Positions 25,337-34,355 of a DNA stretch of 64,000 bases are shown here, piece after piece. The position numbers were made by a program, and so were the translations under genes. Every line of letters starts with the position of its first letter. Position 1 is the first letter of the stretch. The stretch is from Rhodovulum imhoffii (GTDB taxonomy: Bacteria > Pseudomonadota > Alphaproteobacteria > Rhodobacterales > Rhodobacteraceae): assembly GCF_003046545.1 (NCBI RefSeq), contig NZ_QAAA01000007.1, positions 1 to 64,000 of the forward strand, written 5' to 3'. Under the pieces are notes generated by a model, which was not told the origin of the DNA, searched no databases, and saw only the letters and a program-made list of their open reading frames with translations.

Positions 25337-26451
25337 TGAAGATCACCGGGCTCGATATACGGGCATGTGCGCTCCGGCGCGACGCCACGGGCCGCGAAAC
25401 CGCTCTCAGGGGGCAGGCCGGGGGCCAGCGGCACGATTTTCTCGTCTACACCTTGCGTACCGAATGCGGGCGCAGCGCCTCGATGTTCGGATTCGCCGGG
25501 GCAAGCGCCATCGGTTCGGCGCATCTGGCCAAGACGCTGGAGCCATTCCTCATGGGGCGCAACGTTCATGACCGCGAGGGGCTCTGGCACGATTTCCGGT
25601 TGCGCAACCGGATGTGGGGGCATTTTCCGATCTATATCTGGGGTCCGTTGGATTGCTGCCTGTGGCTGCTGGCGGCGGAGGTGGCGGAGGTGCCGCTTTA
25701 CCGCTATATCGGCGCGGCGCGGGAAGAAGTACCAGTCTATGCCAGCTCCATGTTCCTGAACGAACAGGAAGATTACGTGACCGAGGCGCTGAGCGTCAGA
25801 GCCGCGGGGTTTGCCGGCTACAAGCTGCACCCGCCGGGGCATTCGGTCGATGCGGACCTGGAAATTCACGCAGCGGTGCGCGCGGCAGTGGGCACGGATT
25901 ACACCCTGATGAGCGACCCCGTGGCCATGCTGACCCTTCCGGACGCGCTGCGCTACGGGCGCGGGCTGGAGCAGCTCGGCTTCGCGTGGTTCGAGGAACC
26001 GATGGCAGACGAGTCGCTTCCGGCCCTGCGCGAACTCACCCGGCAACTCGACATTCCCGTTGTCGGCACGGAAACCCTGGCCGGGCACCCTTACAGCCTC
26101 GCCGACATCGTGGCGCGCCAGGTGGTGGATGCGATCCGCGCGGACGTAAGCTGGACCGGCGGCGTGACCGGCGTGCTGAAATCGGCCCATCTGGCGGACG
26201 CCTTCAACATGAATTGCGAAATCCATACAGCCATCTTCCACCCGCTGGAAATGGTGAACCTGCACCTGTGCGCCGCCCTGCGCAACTGTACCTACCTGGA
26301 GTTGCTCACCCCGGTTTCCGATTTCTCCTTCGGCCTGGTCGGGGGGCTGCCGATCAAGGACGGCATTGCGCGCCTGCCCGAAACGCCGGGACTGGGCGTG
26401 CCGCTCGACTGGGACCTGATCGAGGATTCCACGCTGGAGGTGATGACATGA
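25336..26451 (+). CDS. Second enolase-superfamily protein with K-x-H motif
   Basis: 371 residues, starting inside the stop codon of the RraA-like gene (TGATG). It has the superfamily barrel: YKLHPPG with K163 and H165 on the second strand, Asp194 in MSDP, Glu near 220-221 in EEPM, E246 in GTETLAG and H297 in CEIHTAIFHP. It differs from the first enolase-type protein in having His where mandelate racemase has the second Lys. Its N-terminal capping domain is also different. It is probably a dehydratase or epimerase of a related sugar acid. The unusual catalytic pair makes its reaction uncertain. Confidence 0.8.
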   Translation: MKITGLDIRACALRRDATGRETALRGQAGGQRHDFLVYTLRTECGRSASMFGFAGASAIGSAHLAKTLEPFLMGRNVHDREGLWHDFRLRNRMWGHFPIYIWGPLDCCLWLLAAEVAEVPLYRYIGAAREEVPVYASSMFLNEQEDYVTEALSVRAAGFAGYKLHPPGHSVDADLEIHAAVRAAVGTDYTLMSDPVAMLTLPDALRYGRGLEQLGFAWFEEPMADESLPALRELTRQLDIPVVGTETLAGHPYSLADIVARQVVDAIRADVSWTGGVTGVLKSAHLADAFNMNCEIHTAIFHPLEMVNLHLCAALRNCTYLELLTPVSDFSFGLVGGLPIKDGIARLPETPGLGVPLDWDLIEDSTLEVMT

Positions 26452-26780
26452 CCGCAACGAAACGCCCCGCCGGGAACGGGAGGCTGCTGCGCCTGTCGGA
26501 GGCGGACAACGTTCTGGTGGCCACGGCACCCCTCGCCGCTGGCCGGGCGGCCATCAACGGCGGCGGCGAGATCGACGTGCTGGCCCCGGTAACGCTGGGC
26601 CACAAGATCGCTTCCCGCCCTATCGAGAAAGGCGAGAAAATTCTCAAATACGGGGTTCCGATCGGATCGGCCACCGAGAACATCGCGCCCGGTGCCCATG
26701 TCCACGTCCACAATTTGCAAAGCGATTACACCCCGACATATGCGCTCGGGGAAACCGCGTGGGGGGACAAGGATGCTTGA
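26448..26780 (+). CDS. UxaA-family small subunit (SAF domain)
   Basis: 110 residues with an ATGA overlap to the enolase-type gene. The SAF pattern is visible: DNVLVATAPLAAG, VTLGHKIASRPIEKGEKILK, YGVPIGSATENIAPGAHVHV and HNLQSD. In altronate and galactarate dehydratases this domain is the N-terminus of one chain. Here it is a separate gene followed, with an 8-base overlap, by the large domain. The same split occurs in (R)-sulfolactate sulfo-lyase SuyA/SuyB and in several sugar-acid operons. Confidence 0.82.
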   Translation: MTATKRPAGNGRLLRLSEADNVLVATAPLAAGRAAINGGGEIDVLAPVTLGHKIASRPIEKGEKILKYGVPIGSATENIAPGAHVHVHNLQSDYTPTYALGETAWGDKDA

Positions 26781-27960
26781 GGGATTTCCACGCAACGATG
26801 GGCGCAAGGGGATACGGAACCACCTCGTCGTGGCCTATCTGGTCGAATGCGCGCACCATGTCGCTCGGGAAATCGTGCACCCCTACCGCGATGACGGGGC
26901 ACAGGTGATCGGGTTTCCCGGATGCTTCCCGAACGACTATGCGCAAAAGATGATGGAGCGGCTTTGTACCCACCCCAATGTCGGGGCGGTGCTGCTGGTC
27001 TCGCTTGGCTGCGAAAGCTTCAACCGCTTTGCGCTGGAGCAGACGATCGAGGCCTCCGGTCGGCCGGTGAAGACGGTGGTGATCCAGCACAGCGGGGGAA
27101 CGCGTGCCGCGATCGCAACGGGCCGGGAATGGGTCTGCGGACAGCTGCGCGACATGGCCGGTGCCAAGAAGGTGCCGATGGATGTCAGCGAACTGGTTGT
27201 CGGCACAGTCTGCGGCGGATCGGACGGAACCAGCGGCCTGACCGGAAACCCCGCGGTCGGGCTGGCCTTCGACCGGCTGGTGGACGCCGGCGCGGCCTGC
27301 ATCTTCGAGGAGACGGGCGAGCTGATCGGCTGTGAAGGCATCATGTCGGCCCGCGCCAGAACACCGGAGCTTGCCGCCGCGCTCACGGCTGCGGTCGAAA
27401 AGGCCGCCACCTATTACGCAACGCTCGGATTTGGAAGCTTTGCCGCCGGAAACGCGGAAGGCGGGCTGTCAAGCATCGAGGAAAAATCCATGGGCGCCTA
27501 CGCCAAATCCGGCAGTTCCGTCATCAGCGGGCTGATCAAGCCGGGCGACATCCCCCCCCGCGGCGGGCTTTACCTGATGGATGTGGTGCCCGACGGGGAC
27601 GTACGCTTTGGCTTTCCAAATATCACGGACAATGCGGAAATCGTGGAGATGGTGGCTTCGGGCGCACATCTGACGCTGTTTGTCACGGCGCGCGGCTCGG
27701 TGGTCGGCTCGGCCATCGCTCCCGTGATCAAGGTATGCGCCAATCCGCAGACCTATGCCAACATGTCCGAGGACATGGACGTGAACGCCGGACGGATCCT
27801 GAGCGGCACGCCTCTGGCCGAAGTCGGCCAGGAGATCTTCGACCTGACGCTGGAGGTCGCCGGGGGCTGCCCGACCGTCTCCGAAACGCTCGGGCACACG
27901 GAATTCATTCTCACCTACAAGAGCTTCGAGCCCATCGGGCCCGCCTGCCTCCCCGCATAA
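26773..27960 (+). CDS. UxaA-family large subunit (altronate/galactarate dehydratase-like)
   Basis: 395 residues. The conserved UxaA core is visible: GFPRNDGRKGIRNHLVV, FPGCFPNDYAQKMMERLC, LVSLGCESF, VGTVCGGSDGTSGLTGNPAV, FEETGELIGCE and VCANPQTYANMSEDMDVNAG, with several Cys that could bind iron or an Fe-S centre. It pairs with the SAF protein encoded just upstream to form a lyase/dehydratase acting on a C4-OH or sulfonate-type leaving group. In this island a sugar-acid dehydratase is the simplest reading. SuyB-like sulfo-lyase activity cannot be excluded by eye. Confidence 0.83.
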   Translation: MLEGFPRNDGRKGIRNHLVVAYLVECAHHVAREIVHPYRDDGAQVIGFPGCFPNDYAQKMMERLCTHPNVGAVLLVSLGCESFNRFALEQTIEASGRPVKTVVIQHSGGTRAAIATGREWVCGQLRDMAGAKKVPMDVSELVVGTVCGGSDGTSGLTGNPAVGLAFDRLVDAGAACIFEETGELIGCEGIMSARARTPELAAALTAAVEKAATYYATLGFGSFAAGNAEGGLSSIEEKSMGAYAKSGSSVISGLIKPGDIPPRGGLYLMDVVPDGDVRFGFPNITDNAEIVEMVASGAHLTLFVTARGSVVGSAIAPVIKVCANPQTYANMSEDMDVNAGRILSGTPLAEVGQEIFDLTLEVAGGCPTVSETLGHTEFILTYKSFEPIGPACLPA

Positions 27961-27968
27961 GGAATTGA

Positions 27969-28700
<732 letters not shown>

Positions 28701-28715
28701 ACGAGGAAAATCGAG

Positions 28716-29552
28716 ATGAAATTTTTAAGATACGGCAAGGCCGGGGCGGAAAAACCCGGCGTCCTGGACGCACAGGGCGCGATCCGCGATCTTTCGGGGC
28801 TGGTGGGCGATCTCAAGGGCGATGTGCTGGCCAATCTCGGCGCTCTCAGAGGGATGGATGTGTCCGCGCTGCCTCTGGTGGAGGGCCCGCAGCGGCTCGG
28901 GCCGCCAGTGACCGGGACGGGCAAGTTCATCTGCATCGGGCTCAACTATGCCGATCACGCCGCCGAAAGCGGTATGGACGTGCCGCCCGAACCGGTGATC
29001 TTCATGAAGGCGACCAGTGCAATCTGCGGCCCGAACGATCCGATCGTGATCCCACGCGGCTCCGTGAAAACCGATTGGGAGGTCGAACTGGCCGTCGTGA
29101 TCGGCAAGACGGCAAAATACGTTTCCGAGGCCGACGCGATGGATCATGTGGCCGGATACACGCTCACCAACGATGTTTCGGAGCGCGGCTTTCAACTCGA
29201 TCGCCAAGGCCAATGGACCAAGGGCAAGAGCGCCGACAATTTCGGCCAGATCGGCCCCTGGCTGGTCACACCGGAGGAGGTTCCCGATCCTCAGGCCCTG
29301 AAGATGTGGCTGCGGGTGAACGGTGCAACCAAGCAGGACGGGTCGACTGCGACCATGGTCTACGGGGTGCGCTTTCTCATCCACTATCTCAGCCAGTTCA
29401 TGTCGCTTCATCCCGGAGACGTGATCTCGACAGGGACACCGCCGGGGGTCGGCATGGGACAGAAACCGCCGCGTTATCTGAAGGCGGGAGACGTGGTCGA
29501 GCTTGGCATCGAAGGCCTCGGCGAGCAACGCCAGGACGTGATCGCCGGTTAG
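28716..29552 (+). CDS. FAH-family hydrolase, 2,4-diketo-3-deoxy-L-fuconate/rhamnonate hydrolase type
   Basis: 278 residues. Fumarylacetoacetase-fold signatures: FICIGLNYADHAAESGMDVP, PVIFMKATSAICGPNDPIVI, the metal-binding VKTDWEVELAVVIGK, YTLTNDVSERGFQLDR and GDVISTGTPPGVGMG. This subgroup splits 2,4-diketo-3-deoxy acids of 6-deoxy sugars to pyruvate and L-lactate (longer sugars give glycolate-type products). It follows the SDR by 15 bases, matching the known order of the pathway's last two steps. Two inverted repeats after the stop separate it from the TRAP genes. Confidence 0.86.
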   Translation: MKFLRYGKAGAEKPGVLDAQGAIRDLSGLVGDLKGDVLANLGALRGMDVSALPLVEGPQRLGPPVTGTGKFICIGLNYADHAAESGMDVPPEPVIFMKATSAICGPNDPIVIPRGSVKTDWEVELAVVIGKTAKYVSEADAMDHVAGYTLTNDVSERGFQLDRQGQWTKGKSADNFGQIGPWLVTPEEVPDPQALKMWLRVNGATKQDGSTATMVYGVRFLIHYLSQFMSLHPGDVISTGTPPGVGMGQKPPRYLKAGDVVELGIEGLGEQRQDVIAG

Positions 29553-29561
29553 GCCGTGATG

Positions 29562-29605
29562 GCCGCCCGGACGGGCGGCAGGGAGGAACTCCCTCACGGT
29601 GAGGG
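29562..29605. repeat. Tandem hairpins between FAH-hydrolase and TRAP genes
   Basis: Two perfect inverted repeats stand side by side: GCCGCCCG/CGGGCGGC (29562-29579, 2-base centre) and CCCTCAC/GTGAGGG (29591-29605, 1-base centre). Neither is followed by a T-run. They probably act as an mRNA-processing or stability element, or a weak terminator, that sets higher expression of the downstream binding protein. Confidence 0.6.
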
Positions 29606-29625
29606 ATGTGGAAGGGAGAAAAACG

Positions 29626-30603
29626 ATGCGCTTCACGACAATGCTCAAAGCCACCGCGGGGGCGGTGGTGCTTGGCGCCGCGGGGATCGCGGCCCAGGCC
29701 GAAGAGTGGCGACTGGGCCACATTCTGCCGCCTGACCATCCCGGCAACCGTGCGCTGGAAGCGGCGGCGGCGGAAATTTCCGAAAAAACCGGCGGACGTG
29801 TGGACATCAAGGTCTTTCCGGCCGGCCAGTTGGGCGGGGCCAAGGAAACCCTGACCGGCATGACCATCGGCACGCATCAGATGGCCTTTGACGGCGCGGG
29901 CATTCTCAGCCAGTGGACGAAAGAGATCGGTGTGTTCGAAGCCCCCTTCCTTGCCAGAGACTTCGCCCATCTCGAACGGCTTGTTGCCTCCGAGAAGGGT
30001 CAGGAACTGGTCACGAAACTGCGCGAGGATCACGGGCTGCGCCTTCTCGACATCTGGTATTACGGCACGCGGCACATGACCAACAATGTGCGCCCGATCA
30101 GGACACCGGCGGATGTGGAGGGCCTTAAGCTTCGCGTGCCCGAAGTCGCGCTCAGCCTTGCGTTCGTCAAGGCGCTCGGCGGCCGCCCGACGCCGATGGC
30201 CTTCCCGGAACTGTATCTCGGCCTGCAAACCGGGGTTGTCGACGGGCAGGAAAACCCGTTGGCGACGATCAATGCCGCGAAATTCTACGAGGTGCAGGAA
30301 CACCTCGCGCTCACCGGGCACCTGGTCCAGTTCGTGGCCCCGATCGTGTCCGAGGCCACCTGGAACGCCACATCCGAGGCAGACCGGGCCATCGTGATGG
30401 ACGTTCTTCAGACCCATGGAGACGCCTATAATGCAACGGTCGAGACGGCGGAGGCCAGCCTGGTGGCCCAGCTCGAGGATAAAGGCATGGCTGTCACCCA
30501 GCCGGACCGGCCGGCCTTCTCGGCCGCAATTCAGACCATCTTCGCGGAGTTCGAGGAGGCCTGGGGGCCAGGCACCTACGCAACGCTCTCCGCTGTCGAA
30601 TAG
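29626..30603 (+). CDS. TRAP transporter solute-binding protein (DctP family)
   Basis: 325 residues with a signal peptide (MRFTTMLKATAGAVVLGAAG, ending AQA). DctP signatures: WRLGHILPPDHPGNRALE, FPAGQLGGAKETLTGMTIG, ADVEGLKLRVPE with the Arg that binds a carboxylate, and FPELYLGLQTGVVDGQENPL. TRAP binding proteins usually bind organic or sugar acids, which suits an island that metabolises aldonates. The start at 29626 follows GGAAGGGAG. The two membrane subunits follow. Confidence 0.9.
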   Translation: MRFTTMLKATAGAVVLGAAGIAAQAEEWRLGHILPPDHPGNRALEAAAAEISEKTGGRVDIKVFPAGQLGGAKETLTGMTIGTHQMAFDGAGILSQWTKEIGVFEAPFLARDFAHLERLVASEKGQELVTKLREDHGLRLLDIWYYGTRHMTNNVRPIRTPADVEGLKLRVPEVALSLAFVKALGGRPTPMAFPELYLGLQTGVVDGQENPLATINAAKFYEVQEHLALTGHLVQFVAPIVSEATWNATSEADRAIVMDVLQTHGDAYNATVETAEASLVAQLEDKGMAVTQPDRPAFSAAIQTIFAEFEEAWGPGTYATLSAVE

Positions 30604-30676
30604 GGGCGGCTGAAACCGCTTCGCCTGGGTCCCGCGCCACGCCGGCCCGGGCGGGCAATCGGAAGGGAGGACGGGA

Positions 30677-31159
30677 ATGCGGATTTTGCACAGACTGGAA
30701 GAAGGATTCCTCGTCGGGGTGTTCATGCTGGCCCTCGCCGCACTGACGGCACAACTGGGGAGCCGCTATTTTCTGGACGTCCAGTTTCCCTGGACCGAGG
30801 AACTGGCCCGCTTCGCCTTTACCTGGATCGTTTTTTTCGGCGCGGCCTATGCCATGCGCACCGGCGGACTGATTGCCGTGACCATTCTCGTCGATACCAT
30901 GCCGGACCGCCCGCGCAGCGTGATCGCAATCCTGATGCATCTCCTGGGGGCCGTTTTTTTTGCCGCGGTGACCTGGGTCGGATTCTCGGTCGCGCTCAAA
31001 GTATCGGGGCTCCCCAGCATCGCCATGGGGATCTCCTCGACCTGGGAATATGCCGCCGTTCCCGCAGCCAGCGCGCTGATGTGCATCAGATCGCTGGCAA
31101 TGGCCCTGAACGTCTGGCGCAACGGATTGCCGCGCCAGGGCCCCGAAACGCTGAGTTGA
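30677..31159 (+). CDS. TRAP transporter small membrane subunit (DctQ family)
   Basis: 160 residues with four predicted membrane helices and the DctQ signature PWTEELARFAFTWIVFFGAA followed by YAMRTGGLIAV. It associates with the large subunit to form the secondary carrier. It is preceded by GGAAGGGAGG, 73 bases after the binding-protein gene. Confidence 0.9.
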   Translation: MRILHRLEEGFLVGVFMLALAALTAQLGSRYFLDVQFPWTEELARFAFTWIVFFGAAYAMRTGGLIAVTILVDTMPDRPRSVIAILMHLLGAVFFAAVTWVGFSVALKVSGLPSIAMGISSTWEYAAVPAASALMCIRSLAMALNVWRNGLPRQGPETLS

Positions 31160-31171
31160 GAGGACCCCGAA

Positions 31172-32452
31172 ATGATATTCATGCTGATCCTCTGGCTGGT
31201 TCTGCTTGCTCTGGGCATGGCCCTTGCCGTGACGCTCGGTTTTTCGTCCATGGTGCAGCTTTGGCTGGACGGAACACCGATGGCGGTCATGGCGCAGCGG
31301 ATGACAAAATCGATCTCGGATTCCTTTCCGCTGCTTGCGGTGCCGTTCTTCATCTTCGCCGGAAACCTGATGAATACCGGCGGAATTACCGAACGGATCT
31401 TCAACTTCGCGCGGGTGCTGGTCGGCCACCTGCGCGGCGGGCTCGGCCATGTGAACGTGGTCGCCTCGGTCGTCTTTTCGGGGATGTCCGGATCGGCGCT
31501 GGCCGATGCCGGCGGCCTTGGCAACATGGAAATCAAGGCCATGCGCAATGCCGGCTATGAGGCCGGTTTCGCCGGGGCGGTCACTGTCGCTTCCTGCATA
31601 ATCGGGCCGATGATCCCGCCCTCGATCCCGATGGTTCTATACGGTGTGCTCGCGGATGTTTCGATCGGGCGGCTGTTTCTGGGCGGCGTGGTCCCCGGCC
31701 TGCTGACCGCAGTCGCGCTGATGGCGCTGATCGCCTGGTTCGCCAAACGGCGGAACTATCCGCGCGACCCGGTGCCGTCCATGGGCGATATCGGCCAGGC
31801 CACGTTGCGCGCGCTGCTGCCGATGCTCACGCCGGCGATCATCATCGCGGGGATCGCCTTTGGCCTGTTCTCACCCACCGAGGCCGCCGTGGTGGCTTCT
31901 CTCTACGCGCTGCTGCTGTCTTTCGGCATCTACCGCGAAATGACCCTGAAGGATCTCGTCAAGGTCATACTCGACACGGTGCGGATGTCCGCCATGGTCT
32001 GCCTGATCGTGGCAACGGCAAGCGTTTTCGCCTGGATCCTGGCCGCCAACCAGGCTCCGATGCGGCTTGCGGCCTGGCTCCTGTCACTGACGGAAAACCC
32101 GCTGCTTCTGCTGATCGTGATCAATCTCGGCATTTTGGTGGCAGGGTTCTTCATCGAAGGGCTGGCGATCATGATCCTGATCGTGCCGGTCCTGGCCCCG
32201 ACACTGATCTCGGCGGGGATAGATCCGGTGCATTTCGGCGTCGTCTTCATTTTCAACCTGATGATAGGCCTGATGACACCGCCGATGGGGGTCGGCCTGT
32301 TTGTCGTCTCGGGGGTTTCCGGCATCCGGCTGGAGACACTGATCCGCGAGACGATCCCGTTCCTGATTCCTTTGGCGGCGGTACTGCTGCTTCTGATTCT
32401 CGTGCCCGGTTTCGTCACCTGGCTGCCCAACCTGGTTCTGGGACCCGCGTGA
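31172..32452 (+). CDS. TRAP transporter large permease (DctM family)
   Basis: 426 residues, about 12 membrane helices. DctM motifs include FPLLAVPFFIFAGNLMNTGG, SVVFSGMSGSALADAGGLG, SCIIGPMIPPSIPMVLYG and IGLMTPPMGVGLFVVSG. It carries the substrate with sodium across the inner membrane. It is the last gene of the plus-strand catabolic island. Confidence 0.93.
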   Translation: MIFMLILWLVLLALGMALAVTLGFSSMVQLWLDGTPMAVMAQRMTKSISDSFPLLAVPFFIFAGNLMNTGGITERIFNFARVLVGHLRGGLGHVNVVASVVFSGMSGSALADAGGLGNMEIKAMRNAGYEAGFAGAVTVASCIIGPMIPPSIPMVLYGVLADVSIGRLFLGGVVPGLLTAVALMALIAWFAKRRNYPRDPVPSMGDIGQATLRALLPMLTPAIIIAGIAFGLFSPTEAAVVASLYALLLSFGIYREMTLKDLVKVILDTVRMSAMVCLIVATASVFAWILAANQAPMRLAAWLLSLTENPLLLLIVINLGILVAGFFIEGLAIMILIVPVLAPTLISAGIDPVHFGVVFIFNLMIGLMTPPMGVGLFVVSGVSGIRLETLIRETIPFLIPLAAVLLLLILVPGFVTWLPNLVLGPA

Positions 32453-32693
32453 CCGGCGGCAAGGTCCTCTCGGGCCTCTTGCTCAGCCGGCCGGACCCCC
32501 CGGCGATACCGGGCGGGGACATCTGCCCGGTCCGCCCTCATATCCGGTATGTGAGACGCCCTGGCCACCGCGGTGCCCTGCGTCGCTGAAACGGGGCACG
32601 GGAGACACGGAGAAACACGGAGCCAAAGCCACTCCCCGGCAACCGGCGGGCAAAGGCACGCCGACGGGTCCGGATGACCGACCTGCACCCGCG
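32453..32693. other. 241-base convergent spacer
   Basis: No gene is supported between the convergent DctM and CoA-transferase genes. Short GC-rich inverted repeats around CCGGCCGG (about 32490) may contribute to termination, but no hairpin followed by a T-run was seen. Confidence 0.4.
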
Positions 32694-34250
32694 TTACGCT
32701 GTGACGGCCACCTCCAGCCCCATCGGGCCCGGCAGGAAAAGGCGTGCATCCATCGTGGTCACATTGCCTGTGCCGGGGCGAAATCCCATCTGATCCAGAA
32801 CGTCCCTTTCCAGATCCACACCGGGGGCGACCTCGGCCAGGTCCAGCCCCTCGGGCGTCAGGCGGAACACGGCCCGTTCGGTCACATAAAGGACCGGCTG
32901 GCCCAGCCGTGCGGCGCGCGGGCCGGAGAAGGTGATCTGCTCAACCGCTTCAAGGAACTTCCGTGTCCGTCCTTCCCGCAGGATCTTCAAACCACGATCG
33001 ACCATCGTCTCCAGCCCGCCGGTCGTGAATGTTCCCGCGAATATCAGCGCGCGGGCATTCTGGCTGATGTTGATGAAGCCCCCCGCCCCCGCAAGCCGTG
33101 ACCCAAAGCGCGAGACATTCACGTTCCCCACGCCATCCGCCTGCGCCAACCCCAGGCAGGCCACGTCCAGACCGCCCCCATCGTAGAAGTCGAACTGGTT
33201 GTTCTGGGGGATGACCGCGTCGGTATCCACCGCCGCGCCGAAATCCATCCCCGATGCCGGTTGTCCCCCTACCACGCCTGGCTCCGCCGTCATGGTCATG
33301 TGATCCAGGAGTCCTTCCTCGGCAGCGACCGAGGCCACCCCTTCAGGCATCCCGATCCCAAGATTGATAACCGCGCCCGGCGACAGTTCCATCGCCACGC
33401 GGCGGGCAATGACCTTGCGCGCATTCAGCGGCATCGGCGGGATGGCGTCCGCGGGCGGGCGCACGCGGTTGGTAAACGCGTGGGAAAAGACCGTCCCGTA
33501 GGTCTGCGGATGGTTCTCCGGCCGGGCCAGAACCACCGCATCCACAAGGATACCGGGGATCTGCACTTCACGCGGGGGCAGGCTGCGGGCGCGGGCCAGA
33601 CGCTCCACCTGGACGATCACCACACCCCCCGCATTCCGAACCGCCATCGCCTGCGCGAGACTGTCCAGCACCAGAGCCTCGCGTTCCATTGTGATGTTGC
33701 CATGCTCGTCCGCCGTGCTGCCCCGCAACAGCGCGACGGTCAATTTATGCGCCCGGTAGAACAGGACCTCTTCGCCACCGATCTTCATCAGTTCGACCTG
33801 TGGTTCGGTGCTGATCGCATTGACCGCACCGCCCCCCAGGCGTGGATCGACAAAGGTTTCCAGCCCTACGCGCGACACCATCCCCGGCTTGCCCGCCGCG
33901 ATGTCCCGGTAAAGCTGGCTGATGCATCCCTGCGGCAGATTCCAGCCCTCGATGCGGTTCCCGACCGCCAGTTGCGCAACCTTCGGGATCAGGCCCCAGT
34001 GGCCCCCGATGACGCGTCGCAACAGTCCCTCATGGCCCAGCCGGTTCAGCCCGCGCGCCTTGCCGTCGCCCTGCCCGGCGGCAAAAACCAGTGCCAGATC
34101 CCGCGGCGTGCCGGTGTCCGTGAACCGCCGCTCCAGCGCTGCCAGAAGTTCATCGGGTACGCCAATCCCGACAAACCCGGATGTGGTGAGAGTATCCCCG
34201 TCCTCGATCAGCGCAATGGCCTGTTCGACCGGCATGACCTTGCCTGCCAT
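32694..34250 (-). CDS. Fused acyl-CoA:acetate/3-ketoacid CoA-transferase
   Basis: 518 residues carrying both CoA-transferase halves in one chain. The alpha-like half (GDTLTTSGFVGIGVPDELL, LVFAAGQGDGKARGLNRLG) is followed by the beta-like half (VIARRVAMELSPGAVINLGI, GMPEGV). The catalytic Glu is expected in MTAEPGVVGGQPASG, the equivalent of the (S/T)ENG motif. YdiF/propionate-type enzymes of this architecture move CoA between short-chain acids. The start at 34250 follows GGGGAGGAA; an upstream ATG adds a leader foreign to the family. It sits 105 bases downstream of oxyR in the same orientation, probably independently transcribed. Confidence 0.9.
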   Translation of the reverse strand: MAGKVMPVEQAIALIEDGDTLTTSGFVGIGVPDELLAALERRFTDTGTPRDLALVFAAGQGDGKARGLNRLGHEGLLRRVIGGHWGLIPKVAQLAVGNRIEGWNLPQGCISQLYRDIAAGKPGMVSRVGLETFVDPRLGGGAVNAISTEPQVELMKIGGEEVLFYRAHKLTVALLRGSTADEHGNITMEREALVLDSLAQAMAVRNAGGVVIVQVERLARARSLPPREVQIPGILVDAVVLARPENHPQTYGTVFSHAFTNRVRPPADAIPPMPLNARKVIARRVAMELSPGAVINLGIGMPEGVASVAAEEGLLDHMTMTAEPGVVGGQPASGMDFGAAVDTDAVIPQNNQFDFYDGGGLDVACLGLAQADGVGNVNVSRFGSRLAGAGGFINISQNARALIFAGTFTTGGLETMVDRGLKILREGRTRKFLEAVEQITFSGPRAARLGQPVLYVTERAVFRLTPEGLDLAEVAPGVDLERDVLDQMGFRPGTGNVTTMDARLFLPGPMGLEVAVTA

Positions 34251-34355
34251 GTTCGTTCCTCCCCGTGCCAGCTTCGGCGCGGTGGCAGATCCGGTCAAGA
34301 GCCGCGGCACAAGGCCATGAAAAATGCAGCCCCGGCAGGCGCGCCCGGAGGTCGC

